A DNA stretch of 64,000 bases. Source: Inia geoffrensis (lineage: Eukaryota; Chordata; Mammalia; Artiodactyla; Iniidae). The stretch is taken from the NCBI GenBank assembly GCA_036417435.1, contig CM070905.1, forward strand, positions 68,775,092 to 68,839,091, written 5' to 3'. Within the stretch, counting starts at the first letter, position 1, and each line of letters opens with the position of its first letter. The position numbers and the translations under genes are program-made. The notes below the pieces were generated by a model that was not told the DNA's origin, made no database searches, and saw only the letters and a program-made list of their open reading frames with translations. Positions 35,224-49,016 of this stretch are shown here, in pieces.

Positions 35224-36792
35224 AATTCTTTATTTGTATGACAAAATTTCAGGGAATAGTGGTACAGCTTTTCTAAAATCCAAAACCACAAACTAAACAA
35301 ACAGAACTACCCAATTCTGTTGGATAATGTTTGAATTCTCAATAATGAAGAATCTTTCATTTTGCTTGATGAAGGTTAAGGTCTTATGTAAAAACATATT
35401 TCATAAGAGATACTCTAAATTATGCAGTCATGCTGGTCTCTGCTACTGTTTATTTATGTGTATATTATTAGTCACACTTTATACATGATTCTATCTCCAT
35501 CTAAGACAAACATGTCCCAGAAATTCCCTCAGGGCAAATTTTGATAGAGGCTGTTTGGTGAACACGTGGTCTCTGACCCAGTGAGGAATTATCACCAGAG
35601 TAGGGAAGTGAGGAACCGAGAACATTTCTTGCGCTTCACAATTAGATCTAGATCTGTTCTTGGCTTAATAACTTATTTATACAGACATCTCAGAAATTTC
35701 CTTACAGCTGCATTCTCTAAATTAAACCAATTAACTTTCCTGAGAAGACCACTGTAAAAGAGCTTTGTCTCCTTAAGGCTAAGGATGATGTACAAATGTG
35801 TATTGACATTCCAACACATTCATCAAATCAAAGGCAAATACAATTAACAAAAATACCAAATGATTAAACAGGAAATGTCCTCCACATTCTTGAACTTCTA
35901 TTTAAGCCAGAAGTGAAACAGTCTGTTTCATATCCACGAAAATTGCTATGGTGATAAATGTGCAGCAATTTAGGAATCAACTTTTAATTAGATTTCCTCA
36001 CTTTTTATTCCTTTTATACAAAATCATATTTTTCCCATGTGTTTTTATGTTCTCTATATAATTTCTTTATACCCTATTTTTGTTCCTACATTTTCTATTT
36101 TCAATATCTTTAGTAGGCTTTCCATCACTTAGCTGTTCCTTCCAAAAATTGTTTATGGATCCAATTTTCATAGTTTATTTTTCAGTGTAAAGATGGCAGT
36201 TGGTTTGGGGAGTACTGGATCTTGTAAATTTTGCTACATTAGAGTAATGTAAAAACTATGGATTTAGTAATTCAGTTTTATTAAAGGAAAATTTAATATT
36301 TTACAACATAATATTTGAGTTTTTAAAAATTCTAGCTATAAAATTCAAGATACATTTAGCTATAACTTCAAAGTCGATTCAATCAAATTTTACAATGTTT
36401 TGAAAATATACCTGGGAAACAATATTTTAGATCGTCATTTTATAATCTTAAAGGTGCTTAGAATTTCTCTATTGCTCACCCTACCTGATGTACAAAAATT
36501 TACTTCAGGTTTTGACTACTTGCTAATTAAATATTCTGGAATCCTGATAATTGTATTATTATGTTTAGAAATTGTGATAAAGTAAAATATCTTGATGCAT
36601 ATCTTAAAATTCTTATTCTATTCCCCAGCCCCACTCTGCCACCAGTAACCCAGGACACCTAATAATATTTCAACAGACTTCTACAGACTATAGAGAGCTT
36701 CATTTGCTCACTATTTAACTGGTCCTCCGTAACCTTGCAAAGTTTATAGAATTTCAATTACATCTGCGAGATTTCCCCACAGCAGTAGCTAG
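35224..36792. other. Unassigned AT-rich sequence
   Basis: No recognisable element beyond scattered AT-rich tracts. Confidence 0.45.
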
Positions 36793-37327
36793 TGTAGGGG
36801 AGGAAAAATCATTTTCCTTCTACCCTTCTAAATTCTTGGTTGAGATACCCCCTGTAACTAAAGACACATGAACAGGAGAAAAATAAACAGAAGTTTAATA
36901 ACATGTATAGCTCTGGACACATGGGAGAGACCTAGGAGAACTGAGTAACTCCCTGAAATGGCTCAAGCCACCACCTTAAATACCATCTTCAACTAAAGAC
37001 AAGAGAAGATGTTGTGGGAGGGCAGTTATGGGAGATTTTCAAGCAAAGCACAGTAAACAGGGGTATGCTGCCATGCAGATTTAAGTCCATGTCTTCTCCA
37101 ACGATAAGTTTCTGAAGAGTTTGCCATCCTTCTCTTCCTGGTACATAGAAGGAGACACCTTTACAAATGGAGATTTCCCTTATAAATGTCTCTTATGAAA
37201 GAGTAACTGTTACTGGTTTTCAGAACTTCTCTCATGTCTCCTGCTTTTTAAAAATAATCAGCTCAAGATAATTCTTATGCCAAAGAAGCATATTTTGGGG
37301 TATTCTGGCAAATTCTGCTGCCCTTCA
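36793..37327 (-). mobile_element. Solo LTR, copy 1 (ERV1-like)
   Basis: Minus-strand LTR starting TGAAGGGC and ending CCCCTACA (TG...CA). It is bracketed by ctag on both sides (36789-36792 and 37328-37331), a 4-bp target duplication. It is homologous along its length with the LTR at 50317. It has the start block 'gccaaagaagcatattttgggg' (complement) and a 'tattaaacttctgtttattt' polyadenylation-like region (complement, about 36895). No internal retroviral genes remain. Family name not assigned. Confidence 0.75.
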
Positions 37328-39169
37328 CTAGATTAGTGTTTTGTTGAATGACTAAAGGATGAAAGTTCGGGGATGAGATTTTGTTCTCCTTTTATTGCTA
37401 TTACCCAAGCAACTCCAGTGCTTTCTTGATAGAAATTTTATAGATTCAGCATTTATATTTTACATCCATACATATTTATATGTTACTTCCTAACAGCGTG
37501 CCCCAGTACAAGGCCAAATATCTATAACAAATTCCTTATTTAAAAAAATTATAATGTATATCTCCAAAAGCTTATCTATCTATGACTATATTTACATTCA
37601 TTCTACCTTTCTGAATGAATGTACCAAGTATGATTCCAAAGGCACAGAATCTGAAAGACAGTTTCTCTGAACTGGTCCTGGGTTATGTCTTTGGTTCTCT
37701 GATGTGATTAAATTTAAAGTCAGTAATAACCCTGCTGAAAAAGGGGATAGTAGAAATCCATGGCTGCAGTTCCAAAACAGTTACACAAATTTCACCTATA
37801 GAATTTTTAATTAAATGTCTAAAGACACAACTCTGGGTGACCAAGTATTTGCTGCTGTAGAACATGTTAGTAAAAATGAGGAGAACAACGGGGTTGTTTG
37901 CCTCCTTCTACTTGTGCTGGAAAATGCGGGTAAGGAAAATAAGGAGCTCAGGGATTTAAGTTTTCAGCACAAGGACCATATAAGAGACCTTAAATTTTGT
38001 GACTCCTTTTATTTCCTTCAGTCATCAAGATTTCTGAAAACCAAACTCTAAGTCTCATTTTATAGATCACTGAATTACAACACAAGTTCAATTCTCAGCC
38101 TCTCAAAGTTTCTTTTGTTAAAGTTACCATCATGGTTTGGGGAGTAATAAGACCTTCAAAACTGGGACAGAGACTTATGGACAAATTCCACTGAAGCTAA
38201 GGAACCTGAAGCCACAAATTCTACCATGGCCGCTTGGCCAGTAGAAGCAGCCCTTCTAACCCTGCAGAAGAGATCAGTTTGCCCTGACCTAAAGAACTTG
38301 TAATGGCTATCCTGGAAGTAGCTGCCTTGCCAAGGGTGCTGACCTTCTGTAGAGCTACCACTAATGCTCTCTTCTTGCTTCCAGGCTTTATAATCAAACT
38401 CCAGTCTCATTAGGCTATAGAATATGAGATACAAAGCTTGATTGATGGGATAGTGCCACACACACAAAAAAGATTGCATGATTTTACCATTTATATCAAT
38501 GGAAACCTAGGAATACGTGTGGGACTAGGGCAGAAGAAATGTAATGTTTGGTTAGGTTAAACTCATTGACATGCTGATATTCTAGATCCAATGTAGTAGT
38601 TTGAAGAGTTGAGAATGGTATGTGTTTGGCTGGTTGACTAAAATATGGACCAAAGACAATCTCTATCAAATAAAACTGAACTGCCATTATCTTTCTTACT
38701 ATAATGCAAAGGCAGTTAACCAAAGCTTAGTGTGACTGGAATGGTAAAGTGAATTTACCATACAAGACCTTCTTACTAACCTCATCCCTTAACTACACTC
38801 CCTAGAGTCTAAAAGACATTCTCTTAACCAAGGCTGTAAGAAAAGTAATGAAGGGAGCCCCTCACCTCCATCTTTAAAGTGCTCTACTGTGCCCCTTCTT
38901 TGTAAGCCATTTTTTATAGAGGAAAGTTGCTACAATCAAACAGGAATCTCTAAATACCATTAAGATCCTGGGGGGTTTCAGAAGCCAGGTGGTACAACTT
39001 AATTGTCAAGTGCAAGGTGAACAGATTTATTTGGTTAGACACAGAGTCAAAACATTAATCAGAATAGTCTGACCCACAGAGATCTTTGTATTGGCTATGG
39101 GATCATGGTATCCCTACAATTGAAACTGATGGGCAGCCTATTAAAATCTTATTTGATTTCTATAAGTGG
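37328..39169. other. Unassigned sequence, possibly old ERV-derived
   Basis: Two modest frames (37815-38051 plus; 38156-38479 minus) have no domain I recognise. Part of 38150-38900 has the mixed composition of old retroviral internal sequence, but I cannot place it. Confidence 0.35.
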
Positions 39170-39300
39170 TAAACTCTAGCCTATACCTCTTCCAAATATT
39201 TTGATTTGGTCTGAGACAGAGCCCAGGTATAATTTTTAAAAGCTTACCAAGTGATTCTGTCACATATCCAACACTGGAAAACACTGAGTTAAGCTATTGA
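39170..39300 (+). repeat. MER5-like hAT MITE fragment
   Basis: Matches 'gatttggtctgagacagagcccaggtat', 'agcttaccaagtgattctg' and terminal 'ggaaaacactgag' segments. Short and diverged. Confidence 0.5.
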
Positions 39301-41481
39301 TCTTCTTCCTTTAACCTTTATAGGAACTGCATATGAGTAGAAAGTTGATTGATGTGAATGTCACTAGAGTGATTCCTTCCACCTGCTCTAAGATAAATGA
39401 ATAAGCAGTGAAAGAACCTTGGGCATCCAAGATACAAGGGTGAAATATAGATATGGAGATAGATAGATACATACATACATACAAACATAGATTTACATTT
39501 AGGTATACTACACCTTACAAATGGAATATAGCCCCTTGAATGAGGCTTTGTACTCCTGACTTCTATCGATACCTCTAACTATAGAGATGTTTTGATTACA
39601 CACAAATAATGGGTAATATATGTACATAATTTTAGAACTGGAAAGTTTTAATTAATATGCCATATACATGTATAATAGTATAAATGTTGCCATATTTGAA
39701 ACCTTAGAAACATTGACAAATGAAATAAAAAATGGAAAACATAATGGCAAATGATTAAAATATAAGAACATAATCGGTAAATGGGTTTGTGATGGTTACT
39801 AAACTTAAGATAAATTAGGAAGAGTGCTACCTGCCAATACATAAATAATACATATATATTTTAAATTGATTTATAATAAATAATGCCTGGCACTGAGATG
39901 TGCTCACCTTGCCTTATAGAATATAATTTTGTCAAGTGAGGTAATTTTAATGATTACATCAAGAATGGGTATTCTGACTCATATAGACAAAATAATTTCC
40001 TCTAATTTGATATTTCTACAATGTTAAAATTTACCATCATTTCACTACCATTCACTTTCTTGATCTCTCTCTCCCTTCCTTACCCAGCTTAAATTCTAAG
40101 GTCAGTCATTATAAACACTTCCTTGCACCTCTCTGACTTTGTCAAATTTGCCTGGCTTATCACATCCAATTTATTAACCCCTGAACACCTGCAGCTGAAT
40201 GTGGCTGGAGGGAGACACATGACCTCTTGAATGATTCCACTTTTAATATAAGACCATTAACCTCAAATACACTGGCCCTTCATGCTTCCATGCAATTATA
40301 CTATATTTCCATAAATATTCCATAATTTCTTAATCCCCAATTCTTCCCCCCCACCAGCCTCAATCTAAGATAATTATTTTGTATCCTACAGAGAGAACTG
40401 AAACAATCAAAAAAGAACTCCCACACATTCCCATCACCACATCCCAGCACCTGCTCCTATGTTCTCTGCCTTATTGTCTGCTTCCATAGGTGAACAATAA
40501 TGGGACCAGGTGGAATGTGGCCATTCTGCTTTAAAAAAACAGATATTATCTTAGTCCTACTGAATTGGAGAAATAAGTTAATTGACCCAGATTTTAAATA
40601 TCTTCAGTGAGTTCATTTAGTTACATAACAACTGTGATGTGAGCAGCAGTAAAATTAAGTAATTTACCATAATAAAGTGGATGTACCCTTTGCTAAGACA
40701 CTTTTCTTAGATAACTTTCTGTGGCTTTTCTATTAAATCTGCACCTGATTCAGTCTCAAATATTCTTGTGAAATGCTTCAAATCAGTAATTTATAGCGCA
40801 GCCTGAACATTTTAAAAAGCTCAGAGTTTCACCATATTTGTGAAGACCTTCAGTAGAGATGGTGTAACTGATTAAAAGGTAGTAACTGACTGCACAACCA
40901 TTGTTTCACACGTATAGTTAACGGCAGTAAAATGCAGGCAGAACAAGATCAAAACCAACAAACCAAGAACCAGCTAACAGTATTGTCCTCTGTTTGCTGG
41001 TGGCTGATCAGCTTTTTCCCTACCCTTTTACCTGAGCCACTTATCTCTGTGGTAGCCATGGAGTCTCCTTGGTAACGCTCTTTTTGTGTGACCCAATAGG
41101 CACAGCCCAGATCTTTTCCCAAAGCTGTTTGGATTGTCAGCTATAGTTACCATACAATTTTCCAGCAGTCCATATTGTGTTGTTTTTGGCCTAAAATAAT
41201 CCAGGATATAGGAAGATCCTAGACAAAAACTGGAGGAATTTACAGTTTTGAGTCCAGTCACTTAACTTGAATCAGATAAAGCCATTTCCTGTTTCTAAAA
41301 TGTTTAATTCACTGATATATTCATGTGATCTCTGGAAGGAAGCCAAAGATGGTATTGTCCTCCTCTCCACCTCTTTTCCATATAATTTCTTACATATAAC
41401 CAAAGATAGACATTTTTCAACAACATTGGAGTATAGTAGACTCAGGGGTAAGAGCAATTAGCTACTTCCCAAGACGTTATG
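39301..41481. other. Unassigned sequence with a short tetranucleotide tract
   Basis: Contains an ATAG/ATAC tetranucleotide tract at about 39455-39490. Otherwise nothing recognised. Confidence 0.45.
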
Positions 41482-41495
41482 AAAATGATATAATT

Positions 41496-41822
41496 GGGCT
41501 TCCTTGGTGGCGCAATGGTTAAGAATCCGCCTGCCAATGCAGGGGACATGGGTTCGAGCCCTGGTCCGGGAAGATCCCGCATGCCACGGAGCAACTAAGC
41601 TGTGCGCCACAACTACTGAGCCTGCACTCTAGAGCCCACGTGCCACAACTACTGAAGCCCATGCACCTAGAGCCCATGCTCTGCAACAAGAGAAGCCACC
41701 ACAATGAGAAGCCTGTGCACGGCAATGAAGAGTAGCCCCCGCTCCCTGCAACTAAAAGAAAACCCGCGTGCAGCAACAGGGACCCAACGCAGCCAAAATA
41801 AATAAATAAATTTATTTTTTTA
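41496..41822 (+). mobile_element. CHR-type tRNA SINE, long class
   Basis: Perfect target duplication aaaatgatataatt at 41482-41495 and 41823-41836. Contains all internal blocks, including 'gaagcccatgcacctagag', and an AATAAATAAAT tail. Confidence 0.96.
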
Positions 41823-41836
41823 AAAATGATATAATT

Positions 41837-42815
41837 GTTTGTAACTGGATTCAGGTATTAAATGAACGCTCCTAAGAGTAGTACCTCCTACAGAGCCTGA
41901 AGCCATGGCCCTACTTAAACCATGTAAATGAGTAAGATACGGGGGAGACCCTGCCAAGGAGAACATTAATGTAACGTCTGAGAATGAACTGAGGAGGGCA
42001 GAGAAATCAATGATGACAGTAGGGCTTGATAAATTTTATAACAAAGTTATGAAATACTGTGGAAATTTAGGAAGTAGAAGGAAAACTATTTCTGGAATGG
42101 GATGGCTTCAGGAAACAAATGACAACAGAACTATGAACCACCTACTGGGAATATTTTTATTATGTGCAAGAACACAATACTTCCATGTAAATACAAGCTC
42201 AAATAGCTATTTAATAGCTTTTTCCCTAGTTGGGAAGTTGGGGATGCAACAAGAATGCATGAGTTGTCCTGGGCTAGTGTGCCTTCCCTCTACCCTGTTT
42301 CTATGTCCTATTCACAAAATGACCAGTGAGGCAGGGGGGCACTGAGGGTTTTCTGGTCTGCAGGATGGGGTCAGAAACACGCTAGAGGTAGCTTTCTATT
42401 ATCAGACTACTGTCAAGAGACCCAAAATTTATTGCAAAGAAGCAACTGATTTTGATAAAAAGAACTATACATAAAGGTGGGCCCCTAGGTAAACTGTTTA
42501 TAGATCTTTGCCAGCCATGTTTTACTTTTTCCTCAGCCTCAACTCTAGAATGCCTTAGCTATTATCAATCTGTTTTTTGGGCAATGCTGCTTTTTAAAAA
42601 ACACTCCTGCAATAATGTTTATGTTTACTAGATGGCTTATGTTTGTCTTCCAGACAATGGGTATATATACACATATAACCAATAGATTAAAGAAATAGGC
42701 AGGTTAAATAAGTTAACCAACTGGTAGGTCCTTGGCTTTGGGAGTGCAAATAAAAATACTTTATACAATAGAGTCACATAAAAGTAAAGCAGTGTTCTGT
42801 CTCTAAATAAGCAGG
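41837..42815. other. Unassigned sequence
   Basis: No element recognised. The 111-residue plus frame at 42010-42345 has no family features. Confidence 0.45.
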
Positions 42816-43265
42816 AGATCCTGGAAGAAGCATAAAACTAAATAGACATGGGTATGAATTCTGTCAACCTGTGACCTCAGACACGTTAGTTAAGCTCCCT
42901 GAATCTCAATTTTCTTATCTAAAAATACAGATAATGTCAACTATCTTTAAAAATTATTGTAAGCATTAAAGACGATATCTATACACCATCACATACAGCG
43001 CCTGGGTCTTCCCTGGTGGCACAGTGGTTGAGAGTCCGCCTGCCAATGCAGGGGACATGGGTTCGTGCCCCGGTCCGGGAAGATCCCACATGCCACGGAG
43101 CGTCTAGGCCCGTAAGCCATGGCCGCTGAGCCTGCGTGTCCGGAGCCTGTGCTCCGCAGCGGGAGAGGCCACAACAGTGAGAGGCCCACGTACCGCAAAT
43201 ACAATAAAAAATAAAATAAAATAAAATAAAATAAATACAGCGCCTGGTATTTCATACATACTCTC
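42816..43265 (+). repeat. MIR SINE split by a CHR SINE
   Basis: A diverged MIR body (42830-42990: 'atgggtatgaattctgtca', 'ctcaattttcttatctaaaa') and a MIR-like tail (43235-43262: cgcctggtatttcatacatactc) are separated by the SINE at 43006. Confidence 0.7.
43006..43234 (+). mobile_element. CHR-type SINE, short class, in a MIR
   Basis: Perfect target duplication atacagcgcctgg at 42993-43005 and 43235-43247. The tail is an (AAAAT)n-type run rather than plain poly(A). Confidence 0.96.
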
Positions 43266-43417
43266 TATATATTAATGTGCATTGCAAAAGCTAACATTGT
43301 TTGTCACTAGGCTCAGGCATTCAGTGAAGCTGTGTATTCTATACAAAGAGCGAGCCGGGAACCAGGTACACATTAAGCCCCCTTCTGGGGAGACACAAAT
43401 ACCCTAATGGAAATTAC

Positions 43418-43590
43418 ACTCAGCTTGAAATTACAGGACTTGGGTTCTGACTTAGAAATTACCACCTACTAATTATATATTTCCATAAAAATACTTAAAC
43501 TCCTTGAATCTAAGTGTTGCCTATATGAAGCCAGTAGTAATATACCTTAGTAACCCTGTAAGTATAAAAGAGACGCTTGTAAAACAGAGT
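43418..43590 (+). repeat. MIR-like fragment
   Basis: 'gacttgggttctgacttagaaattaccac' and 'aaactccttgaatctaagtg' follow MIR order. Strongly diverged. Confidence 0.4.
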
Positions 43591-46500
43591 GTATACTGTG
43601 TAGTGTTAAGAAAGATGTAAGAAGTATAATATCTAAATTTAACCAATCATAGAGCATGTCTTCTGGCTAAGCAGAAGTATGAAAATCAATGAAATTCTTA
43701 TAATAACCTCTTATTGTAATCTATTGCTGCTTGTCATCATGGGGAATAAAAGAATGCGTACTCTTGACAGGTACCATGTAAAAATAAAATTCAAGTGACC
43801 AGATCTAAAAACGAAAGAACAACATGTATATATATGATTCTAAGACTCATTCTGTCCCCAGATACCCTTTTCATAATGTAGCACTGTCATGATCCTTTGT
43901 ACTGAAATGACAAACATTTTCTCATCTTTGAAACTTATTGTGAGTAATATGTAAATAAATTCCCAACAAATCTATTCTCTAGTTTACACATCAGGGTCTC
44001 CAGGATCTTTTCACATTGAGAAAAAGTTTACTAAATCAGCTCTAATGGAAGATACTGAGAGAACTATATTGTAAATTAATGACTGGAAACAAAATCTTCT
44101 CCTTTCAAAGACTGAGTGATGATAATCCACTTTTGCTGGTCTAGAGGCAACAATCCAAATCACTCCACAATAAAATCACTATGGTAAAATTGAAGGCTTT
44201 AAACTAGAATTATTCCTAAGAATAGTGTGCTTTAATATTCATAATTTGCTTTGGTATTTCTATTTAAGTATTCCTATTTTAAAGTCAATATTTTAATGAA
44301 ATCACACTTCTTTTCTTCCTACAGAATCTCTTAAATCTGATACTCTGTGGTTGTAAATCTAATAATTAGCTAAATTTTTCATTCTTGGAAATGTAGTGAA
44401 AGTGGTTGATTATAATTCATCTAAGCCTGTGTGATAGTAGATATATGCCTGGTGCCCTGAGCAGACAGAAGAGAAGCCAAGAAGTCACTGTGGACATATC
44501 TCCATGTAGCTGGGGCGGAGGGGTGCAGGGGAGGATTTCTAAGGAAAAAGGAAAGAAAGAAAAGGAGTTTAGGTTTATTGAAGTTGAAGAAATTACTCGG
44601 TTTTCAAAGTCACCAGTGTAGCAGAGAATATTCTACGTAACCCTCCTTTCTTTCACAATTTTTATTTTATTATGTTATTAGTAGTGTGTGTAAAACTATT
44701 TATCTATATGCCTACTAGGAATTTTATGATAATTCTTTGGAACTCGTGATTTGTCTTACTTCTTTAAATAAAATAAAATTTAGTCCTCTAATGGAAACAA
44801 AGCTTATTTCTTATTATTTAAAATAATTTTGGAATCAAGAAAGTCCTTTAAAAATGTATTCTTTGAAAAGACCAGTCTTCATAGGAATATGAACAGAGTA
44901 TGAGTGCCTCACTTCCTGGAACCACCATGAAGTGTCTTCCCTCAGGGGTACAGAATTCCATGTCCATACAATTGCATTATGGGTGGTTTTGCCCTTCTTT
45001 GGAAGCATCTGGTAGAGGCCACTTCCCAGACAGGATATTGAACAAGAGTCCTGTTCTGGTATGACAATAACCACAGGCGAGTCCTGCAAATATTCATTTA
45101 GTGATAGTGTCTGTGCTTAACTCAATATAGCCTTGTTGTCACTTGTCAAGTAAATCCAAGGCACATAGCGTGTATTGAATGCCTGATAGTATCTAAGTGT
45201 TATCAGTCACGCTTGTGTAATCCCAAAGGTTTAATTTGAAGACAGGAATGGAAAACCTGCATTGTATAAAAGTTGGGGGTCTAGGACATATGTTCTGGAA
45301 ATAGGAAATTGTAAAATGTTACATACAATTCCTCTCCTTTTTTGCGATTTTAATATGTTACTTTATTTGGTGTATGAATTAAACTAGAAATAAACTTTTA
45401 TTTTAAGTAGCATAAAATATATTTAATTTGATCTCTGGCTACTTGGGTTTGTTTAGGGCAATGGTTCCCAAATTTATTATAATTATACTTCAGAAACTCT
45501 TAATTTTTATTTTTTATTTTCTCTTGTTTAAAATGAGACTGCTTTTATACTCATAAATACCTCACTTTTATTTTTATCTGCATATGGTTCAACCTTTTTA
45601 TATTGTTGTTATCCTTTTGTTTTTCTCTCCTGCAACTAAAAATAATATTCTAGAACAATGGAACATTTTCATGAATGTTGATGTCATATTTTCAACAACC
45701 CTTCTCCACTCCTTCCTCTCCATGACTCAAAAAATGATTGGGCCTGGAAGTCATTTTTAAAAACGCTCCAATACCAAAAAAAAGGTTCTCTAGTTGCTGT
45801 GAAGTGTGGTCAAGGAAACTATAACACAAGGAGTGAACAAGGAAAGGAATACTTGAAAACAAGTGAACAAATTAGGATATTAATATTTCAGTCATGTAAT
45901 CCATGTAATTGTTGGAATTAATACACTTGGCCATTGGTTTTACAGTGAAAGAAATTTTGTGTTTGTTTGAAGTATTACTTAAAATAATAGAGAAAAGAAA
46001 AACATAGTGTTAAAAATTATGTATCACTTTAACCTCAATGATATAACATCTGGCATACGTGTGTATTATGAATATATATACATATATTTATCAGGAGTAA
46101 TGAGTGAGCAGTGCTTTCCCTTCTCATCTTGAGTATCACATTTGTTGTGTTGTTTAAAATAATTAACTTCCTTGAATACAGAATGTTGGTTTATGCAAAA
46201 TAATTCTAAAATATCAAAATAATTTAATGAGCTTCAAAAACTCAAAACTGTCAACAATAGTTATATCACTCTGTTTCAAATCTTTCTGCTTATAATTTTT
46301 TGTGGATAGATGGAAGCACTTTGTTTAAGAGGAGGCAACTTCAGAAAGACATCAGAAGGAGAAGATTCTTTCCACAGCCTCCTGAGAGTCTTGGCTTAAG
46401 CACTGGGTCCATCAACAAATGGAGACTTGTTTATCTGTAGAATAGTTTCTATCACTGTTGAATAAAACAGTGCTCTAGGAAGGGCAGAATATTGCTTAAC

Positions 46501-46999
46501 TGCTTGCAAAATGAAGTTAGAGCTCTGCAATTTATTGGACAAAAGGATATGATGATAGTCAATCCCTGGGCTCTAGAACTAGGTTAAGCTATATTAACTC
46601 ATCACTGAGAATTTTTTACATTCCCTGATTGGTTGATACGTTTCCTAGGTTGAAAATTATTCTCCCTTTGAATTTAAAGGCCTTCTTTCACAGCCTTCAA
46701 ATATGCCAAATTTCTGATCCCTTTTTGTCCATTTGTCAATGACTTGTATCTCTGGAAATTTTAGAACATACTTTTCATCTATGCTGTTCAGAAATTCCAA
46801 AATGATATGTACTGGAGCAATTATTTTTTATTCATTTTACTTGGAAAGCAGTGGATACTTTTGATCTGACAACTTATGTTTTTCAGCTCTGAAGATTTTT
46901 ATTTTAATTTGTGATTTTTTTCCCTGTCCATATTCTCTGTTTTCTATTATTTAAATAGCTAAGAGATTAGTGTTGTACTTTCTGTACTCTAGATAATTT
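43591..46999. other. Long unassigned AT-rich tract
   Basis: 3.4 kb without a recognised repeat, RNA gene or credible frame. Confidence 0.45.
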
Positions 47000-47440
47000 T
47001 GAAGAGGAAATAATTCCCCAGGGATTTGAAGAGTGTTTTGTCGGACACAGAACTTGCTACGTGTCTTGAAACAGGTGATAAAAGGCTTGATGTTTGGTGG
47101 TAGAATCATGTAGACACGTAGCGGGGGCAGGTAGGTGAAAGCAAATGCAGATCAGCACACAAATGAAAGAAGACTGAAGACAGCGGACAGATTTACTTTT
47201 GATGAACTAGTTCTACAGTAGATTAATAGGAAGGATGGCTCAAAAGAACTATTACCATCATACTGAGGAGGTCCTTAAGCTCAAGCTCCAGAAAATATTT
47301 TACCACGTGCAAGGGGAAGACAGTGATTATTTTTACTGAGGAGTAACATGATTGAAATTACTTTTAAAAGAGCAATCTGATTGTGTTGAGGGGGAAAGAG
47401 AGTAGAGAGATGAGGTAACAGGCAGTAAAACAATACAGAA
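47000..47440 (-). repeat. L2 LINE fragment (weak)
   Basis: 'gaggagtaacatgattgaaatta ... aaaagagcaatctgattg' (47338-47385) is the reversed L2 segment around 'cagatcatgtcactcc'. The upstream part is too diverged to be sure. Confidence 0.4.
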
Positions 47441-47489
47441 GGCTTTCACGTGCAAAATTGCTGCCTCACTTCGCTGTTTTCTGACAAGT

Positions 47490-47785
47490 ACAGTCTCCTC
47501 ATCTCTTCTGAGTCCCCAACACTCTCCTGTCCTTTGTTCAAGCTGTAGCCTGGCTCTGTGAGTCGCTTATCCTCTTGACTCACCAAGTGACATCTGACAG
47601 CCATTTCAAATCTAGCTCAACTCTCAAGTTCCTCCACTTGCTCCGCATGACCACCCTCTCCTTTGATCACATTTCTCTTTTTGAATACATCTATTATTGG
47701 TACCTTTATCTCGAATAATCGTTACTTGTTTCTGAATCTGTTCCTCTAGACAGTCCTGAAGACAGGAAACTGTTTTCGTCACTCA
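47490..47785 (+). repeat. L2 LINE 3' fragment
   Basis: 'tcaactctcaagttcctccacttg', 'catgaccaccctctcc' and 'gacagtcctgaagacaggaaactg' correspond to L2 3' blocks. Confidence 0.5.
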
Positions 47786-48649
47786 CATGCTCAGAAAGAC
47801 TATTTGTGAAATGTGAGTTAAGTAGTAATGGCAAAGTACAGGCTGTATGTCTGATGACTTTACTTACTCCTGGATGATTTAAGCAAAGAGTAAGAGACAA
47901 AGCATGTAATTAGATTCCACTGTACTACCTGGACAAGATAAATCATAATCATGACATCCTAAACATTGTATACACTCTGATGCAATGAACTGTTGAATCA
48001 GTATTCATCAAGTTTAGTCGTACAAAACAAAATTCCAATTACCTATGTGAGAAGTATATTCTATACAAAACTGCAGAGACATAAATTAACCTGAAAGCAT
48101 TTAAAACAACATGGTTGTCTGGGTGATATAATACAGCACATACAACCAAGAGTTAGTTAAGCGGGTAGGAGCAGAACAAACTGCTACCCAAATACCAATT
48201 TTTCAATACTTATCTAATCACAAATAATGTACAGCTCGAGATGGTAAAATATCAATTAACCTTAATGAAGCTGATCAGCAGAAAACAAAACCCTAATAAA
48301 ATGTCCATGAAGGCATAATTAATAAATTAAATGTAATACAAAGGCTGATTCTATAAATAAAATTCTTAAAAATGGTACAACAGCTTTTTAATCAAGTTAT
48401 TTAAAATGTTATTAGGTCATATTTGAAACATGCAAATATCATATATATATAATCACATATGTAAATTATGAAGCTTAATAACAAAATAAACAACCCTCCC
48501 AGAACTCACCACCCAAACTAAGGTCTAGAGCATTTCCAACATCCCTTGCTGTGATCTATATCTTCCTACCCTCTTCTCTGCACAGTACCGACTGATGAGC
48601 AACTATATGGAATTTTATATTTATCATTTCTTTGTCATATTTTTATTAT
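47786..48649. other. Unassigned AT-rich sequence
   Basis: No element recognised. Confidence 0.45.
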
Positions 48650-48705
48650 CTTTATCACATATAATATGCAACTCTATCTTTATCACATATAATATGCAAC
48701 TCTAT
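48650..48705 (+). repeat. Perfect 28-bp tandem duplication
   Basis: The unit starting ctttatcacatataatatgc begins at 48650 and 48678; both copies are identical. Confidence 0.9.
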
Positions 48706-48784
48706 GGGACATATACTTTTTACTTTGTTTCTGAGTCCTCTGAAATATTATTATAGTGTATGTTGCCATCTTTGACTTGCTTTT

Positions 48785-49002
48785 TTTTTTTTTTTGTGGC
48801 ACGCGGGCCTCTCACAGTTGTGGCCTCTGCCGTTGAAGCCTCTGCCATTGAGGAGCACAGGCTCCGGACGCACAGGCTCAGCGGCCATGGCTCATGGGCC
48901 CAGTCGCTCCGCGGCATGCAGGATCTTCCCGGACCGGGGCACGAACCTGTGTCCCCTGCATCGGCAGGCGGACTCCCAACCACTGCGCCACCAGGGAAGC
49001 CC
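48785..49002 (-). mobile_element. CHR-type SINE, short class, with an internal duplication
   Basis: Target duplication tttgacttgctttt at 48771-48784 and 49003-49016. A 15-bp tandem duplication lies inside it (gcctctgccgttgaa at 48823-48837, then 48838-48852), absent from the other copies in the window. Confidence 0.95.
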
Positions 49003-49016
49003 TTTGACTTGCTTTT

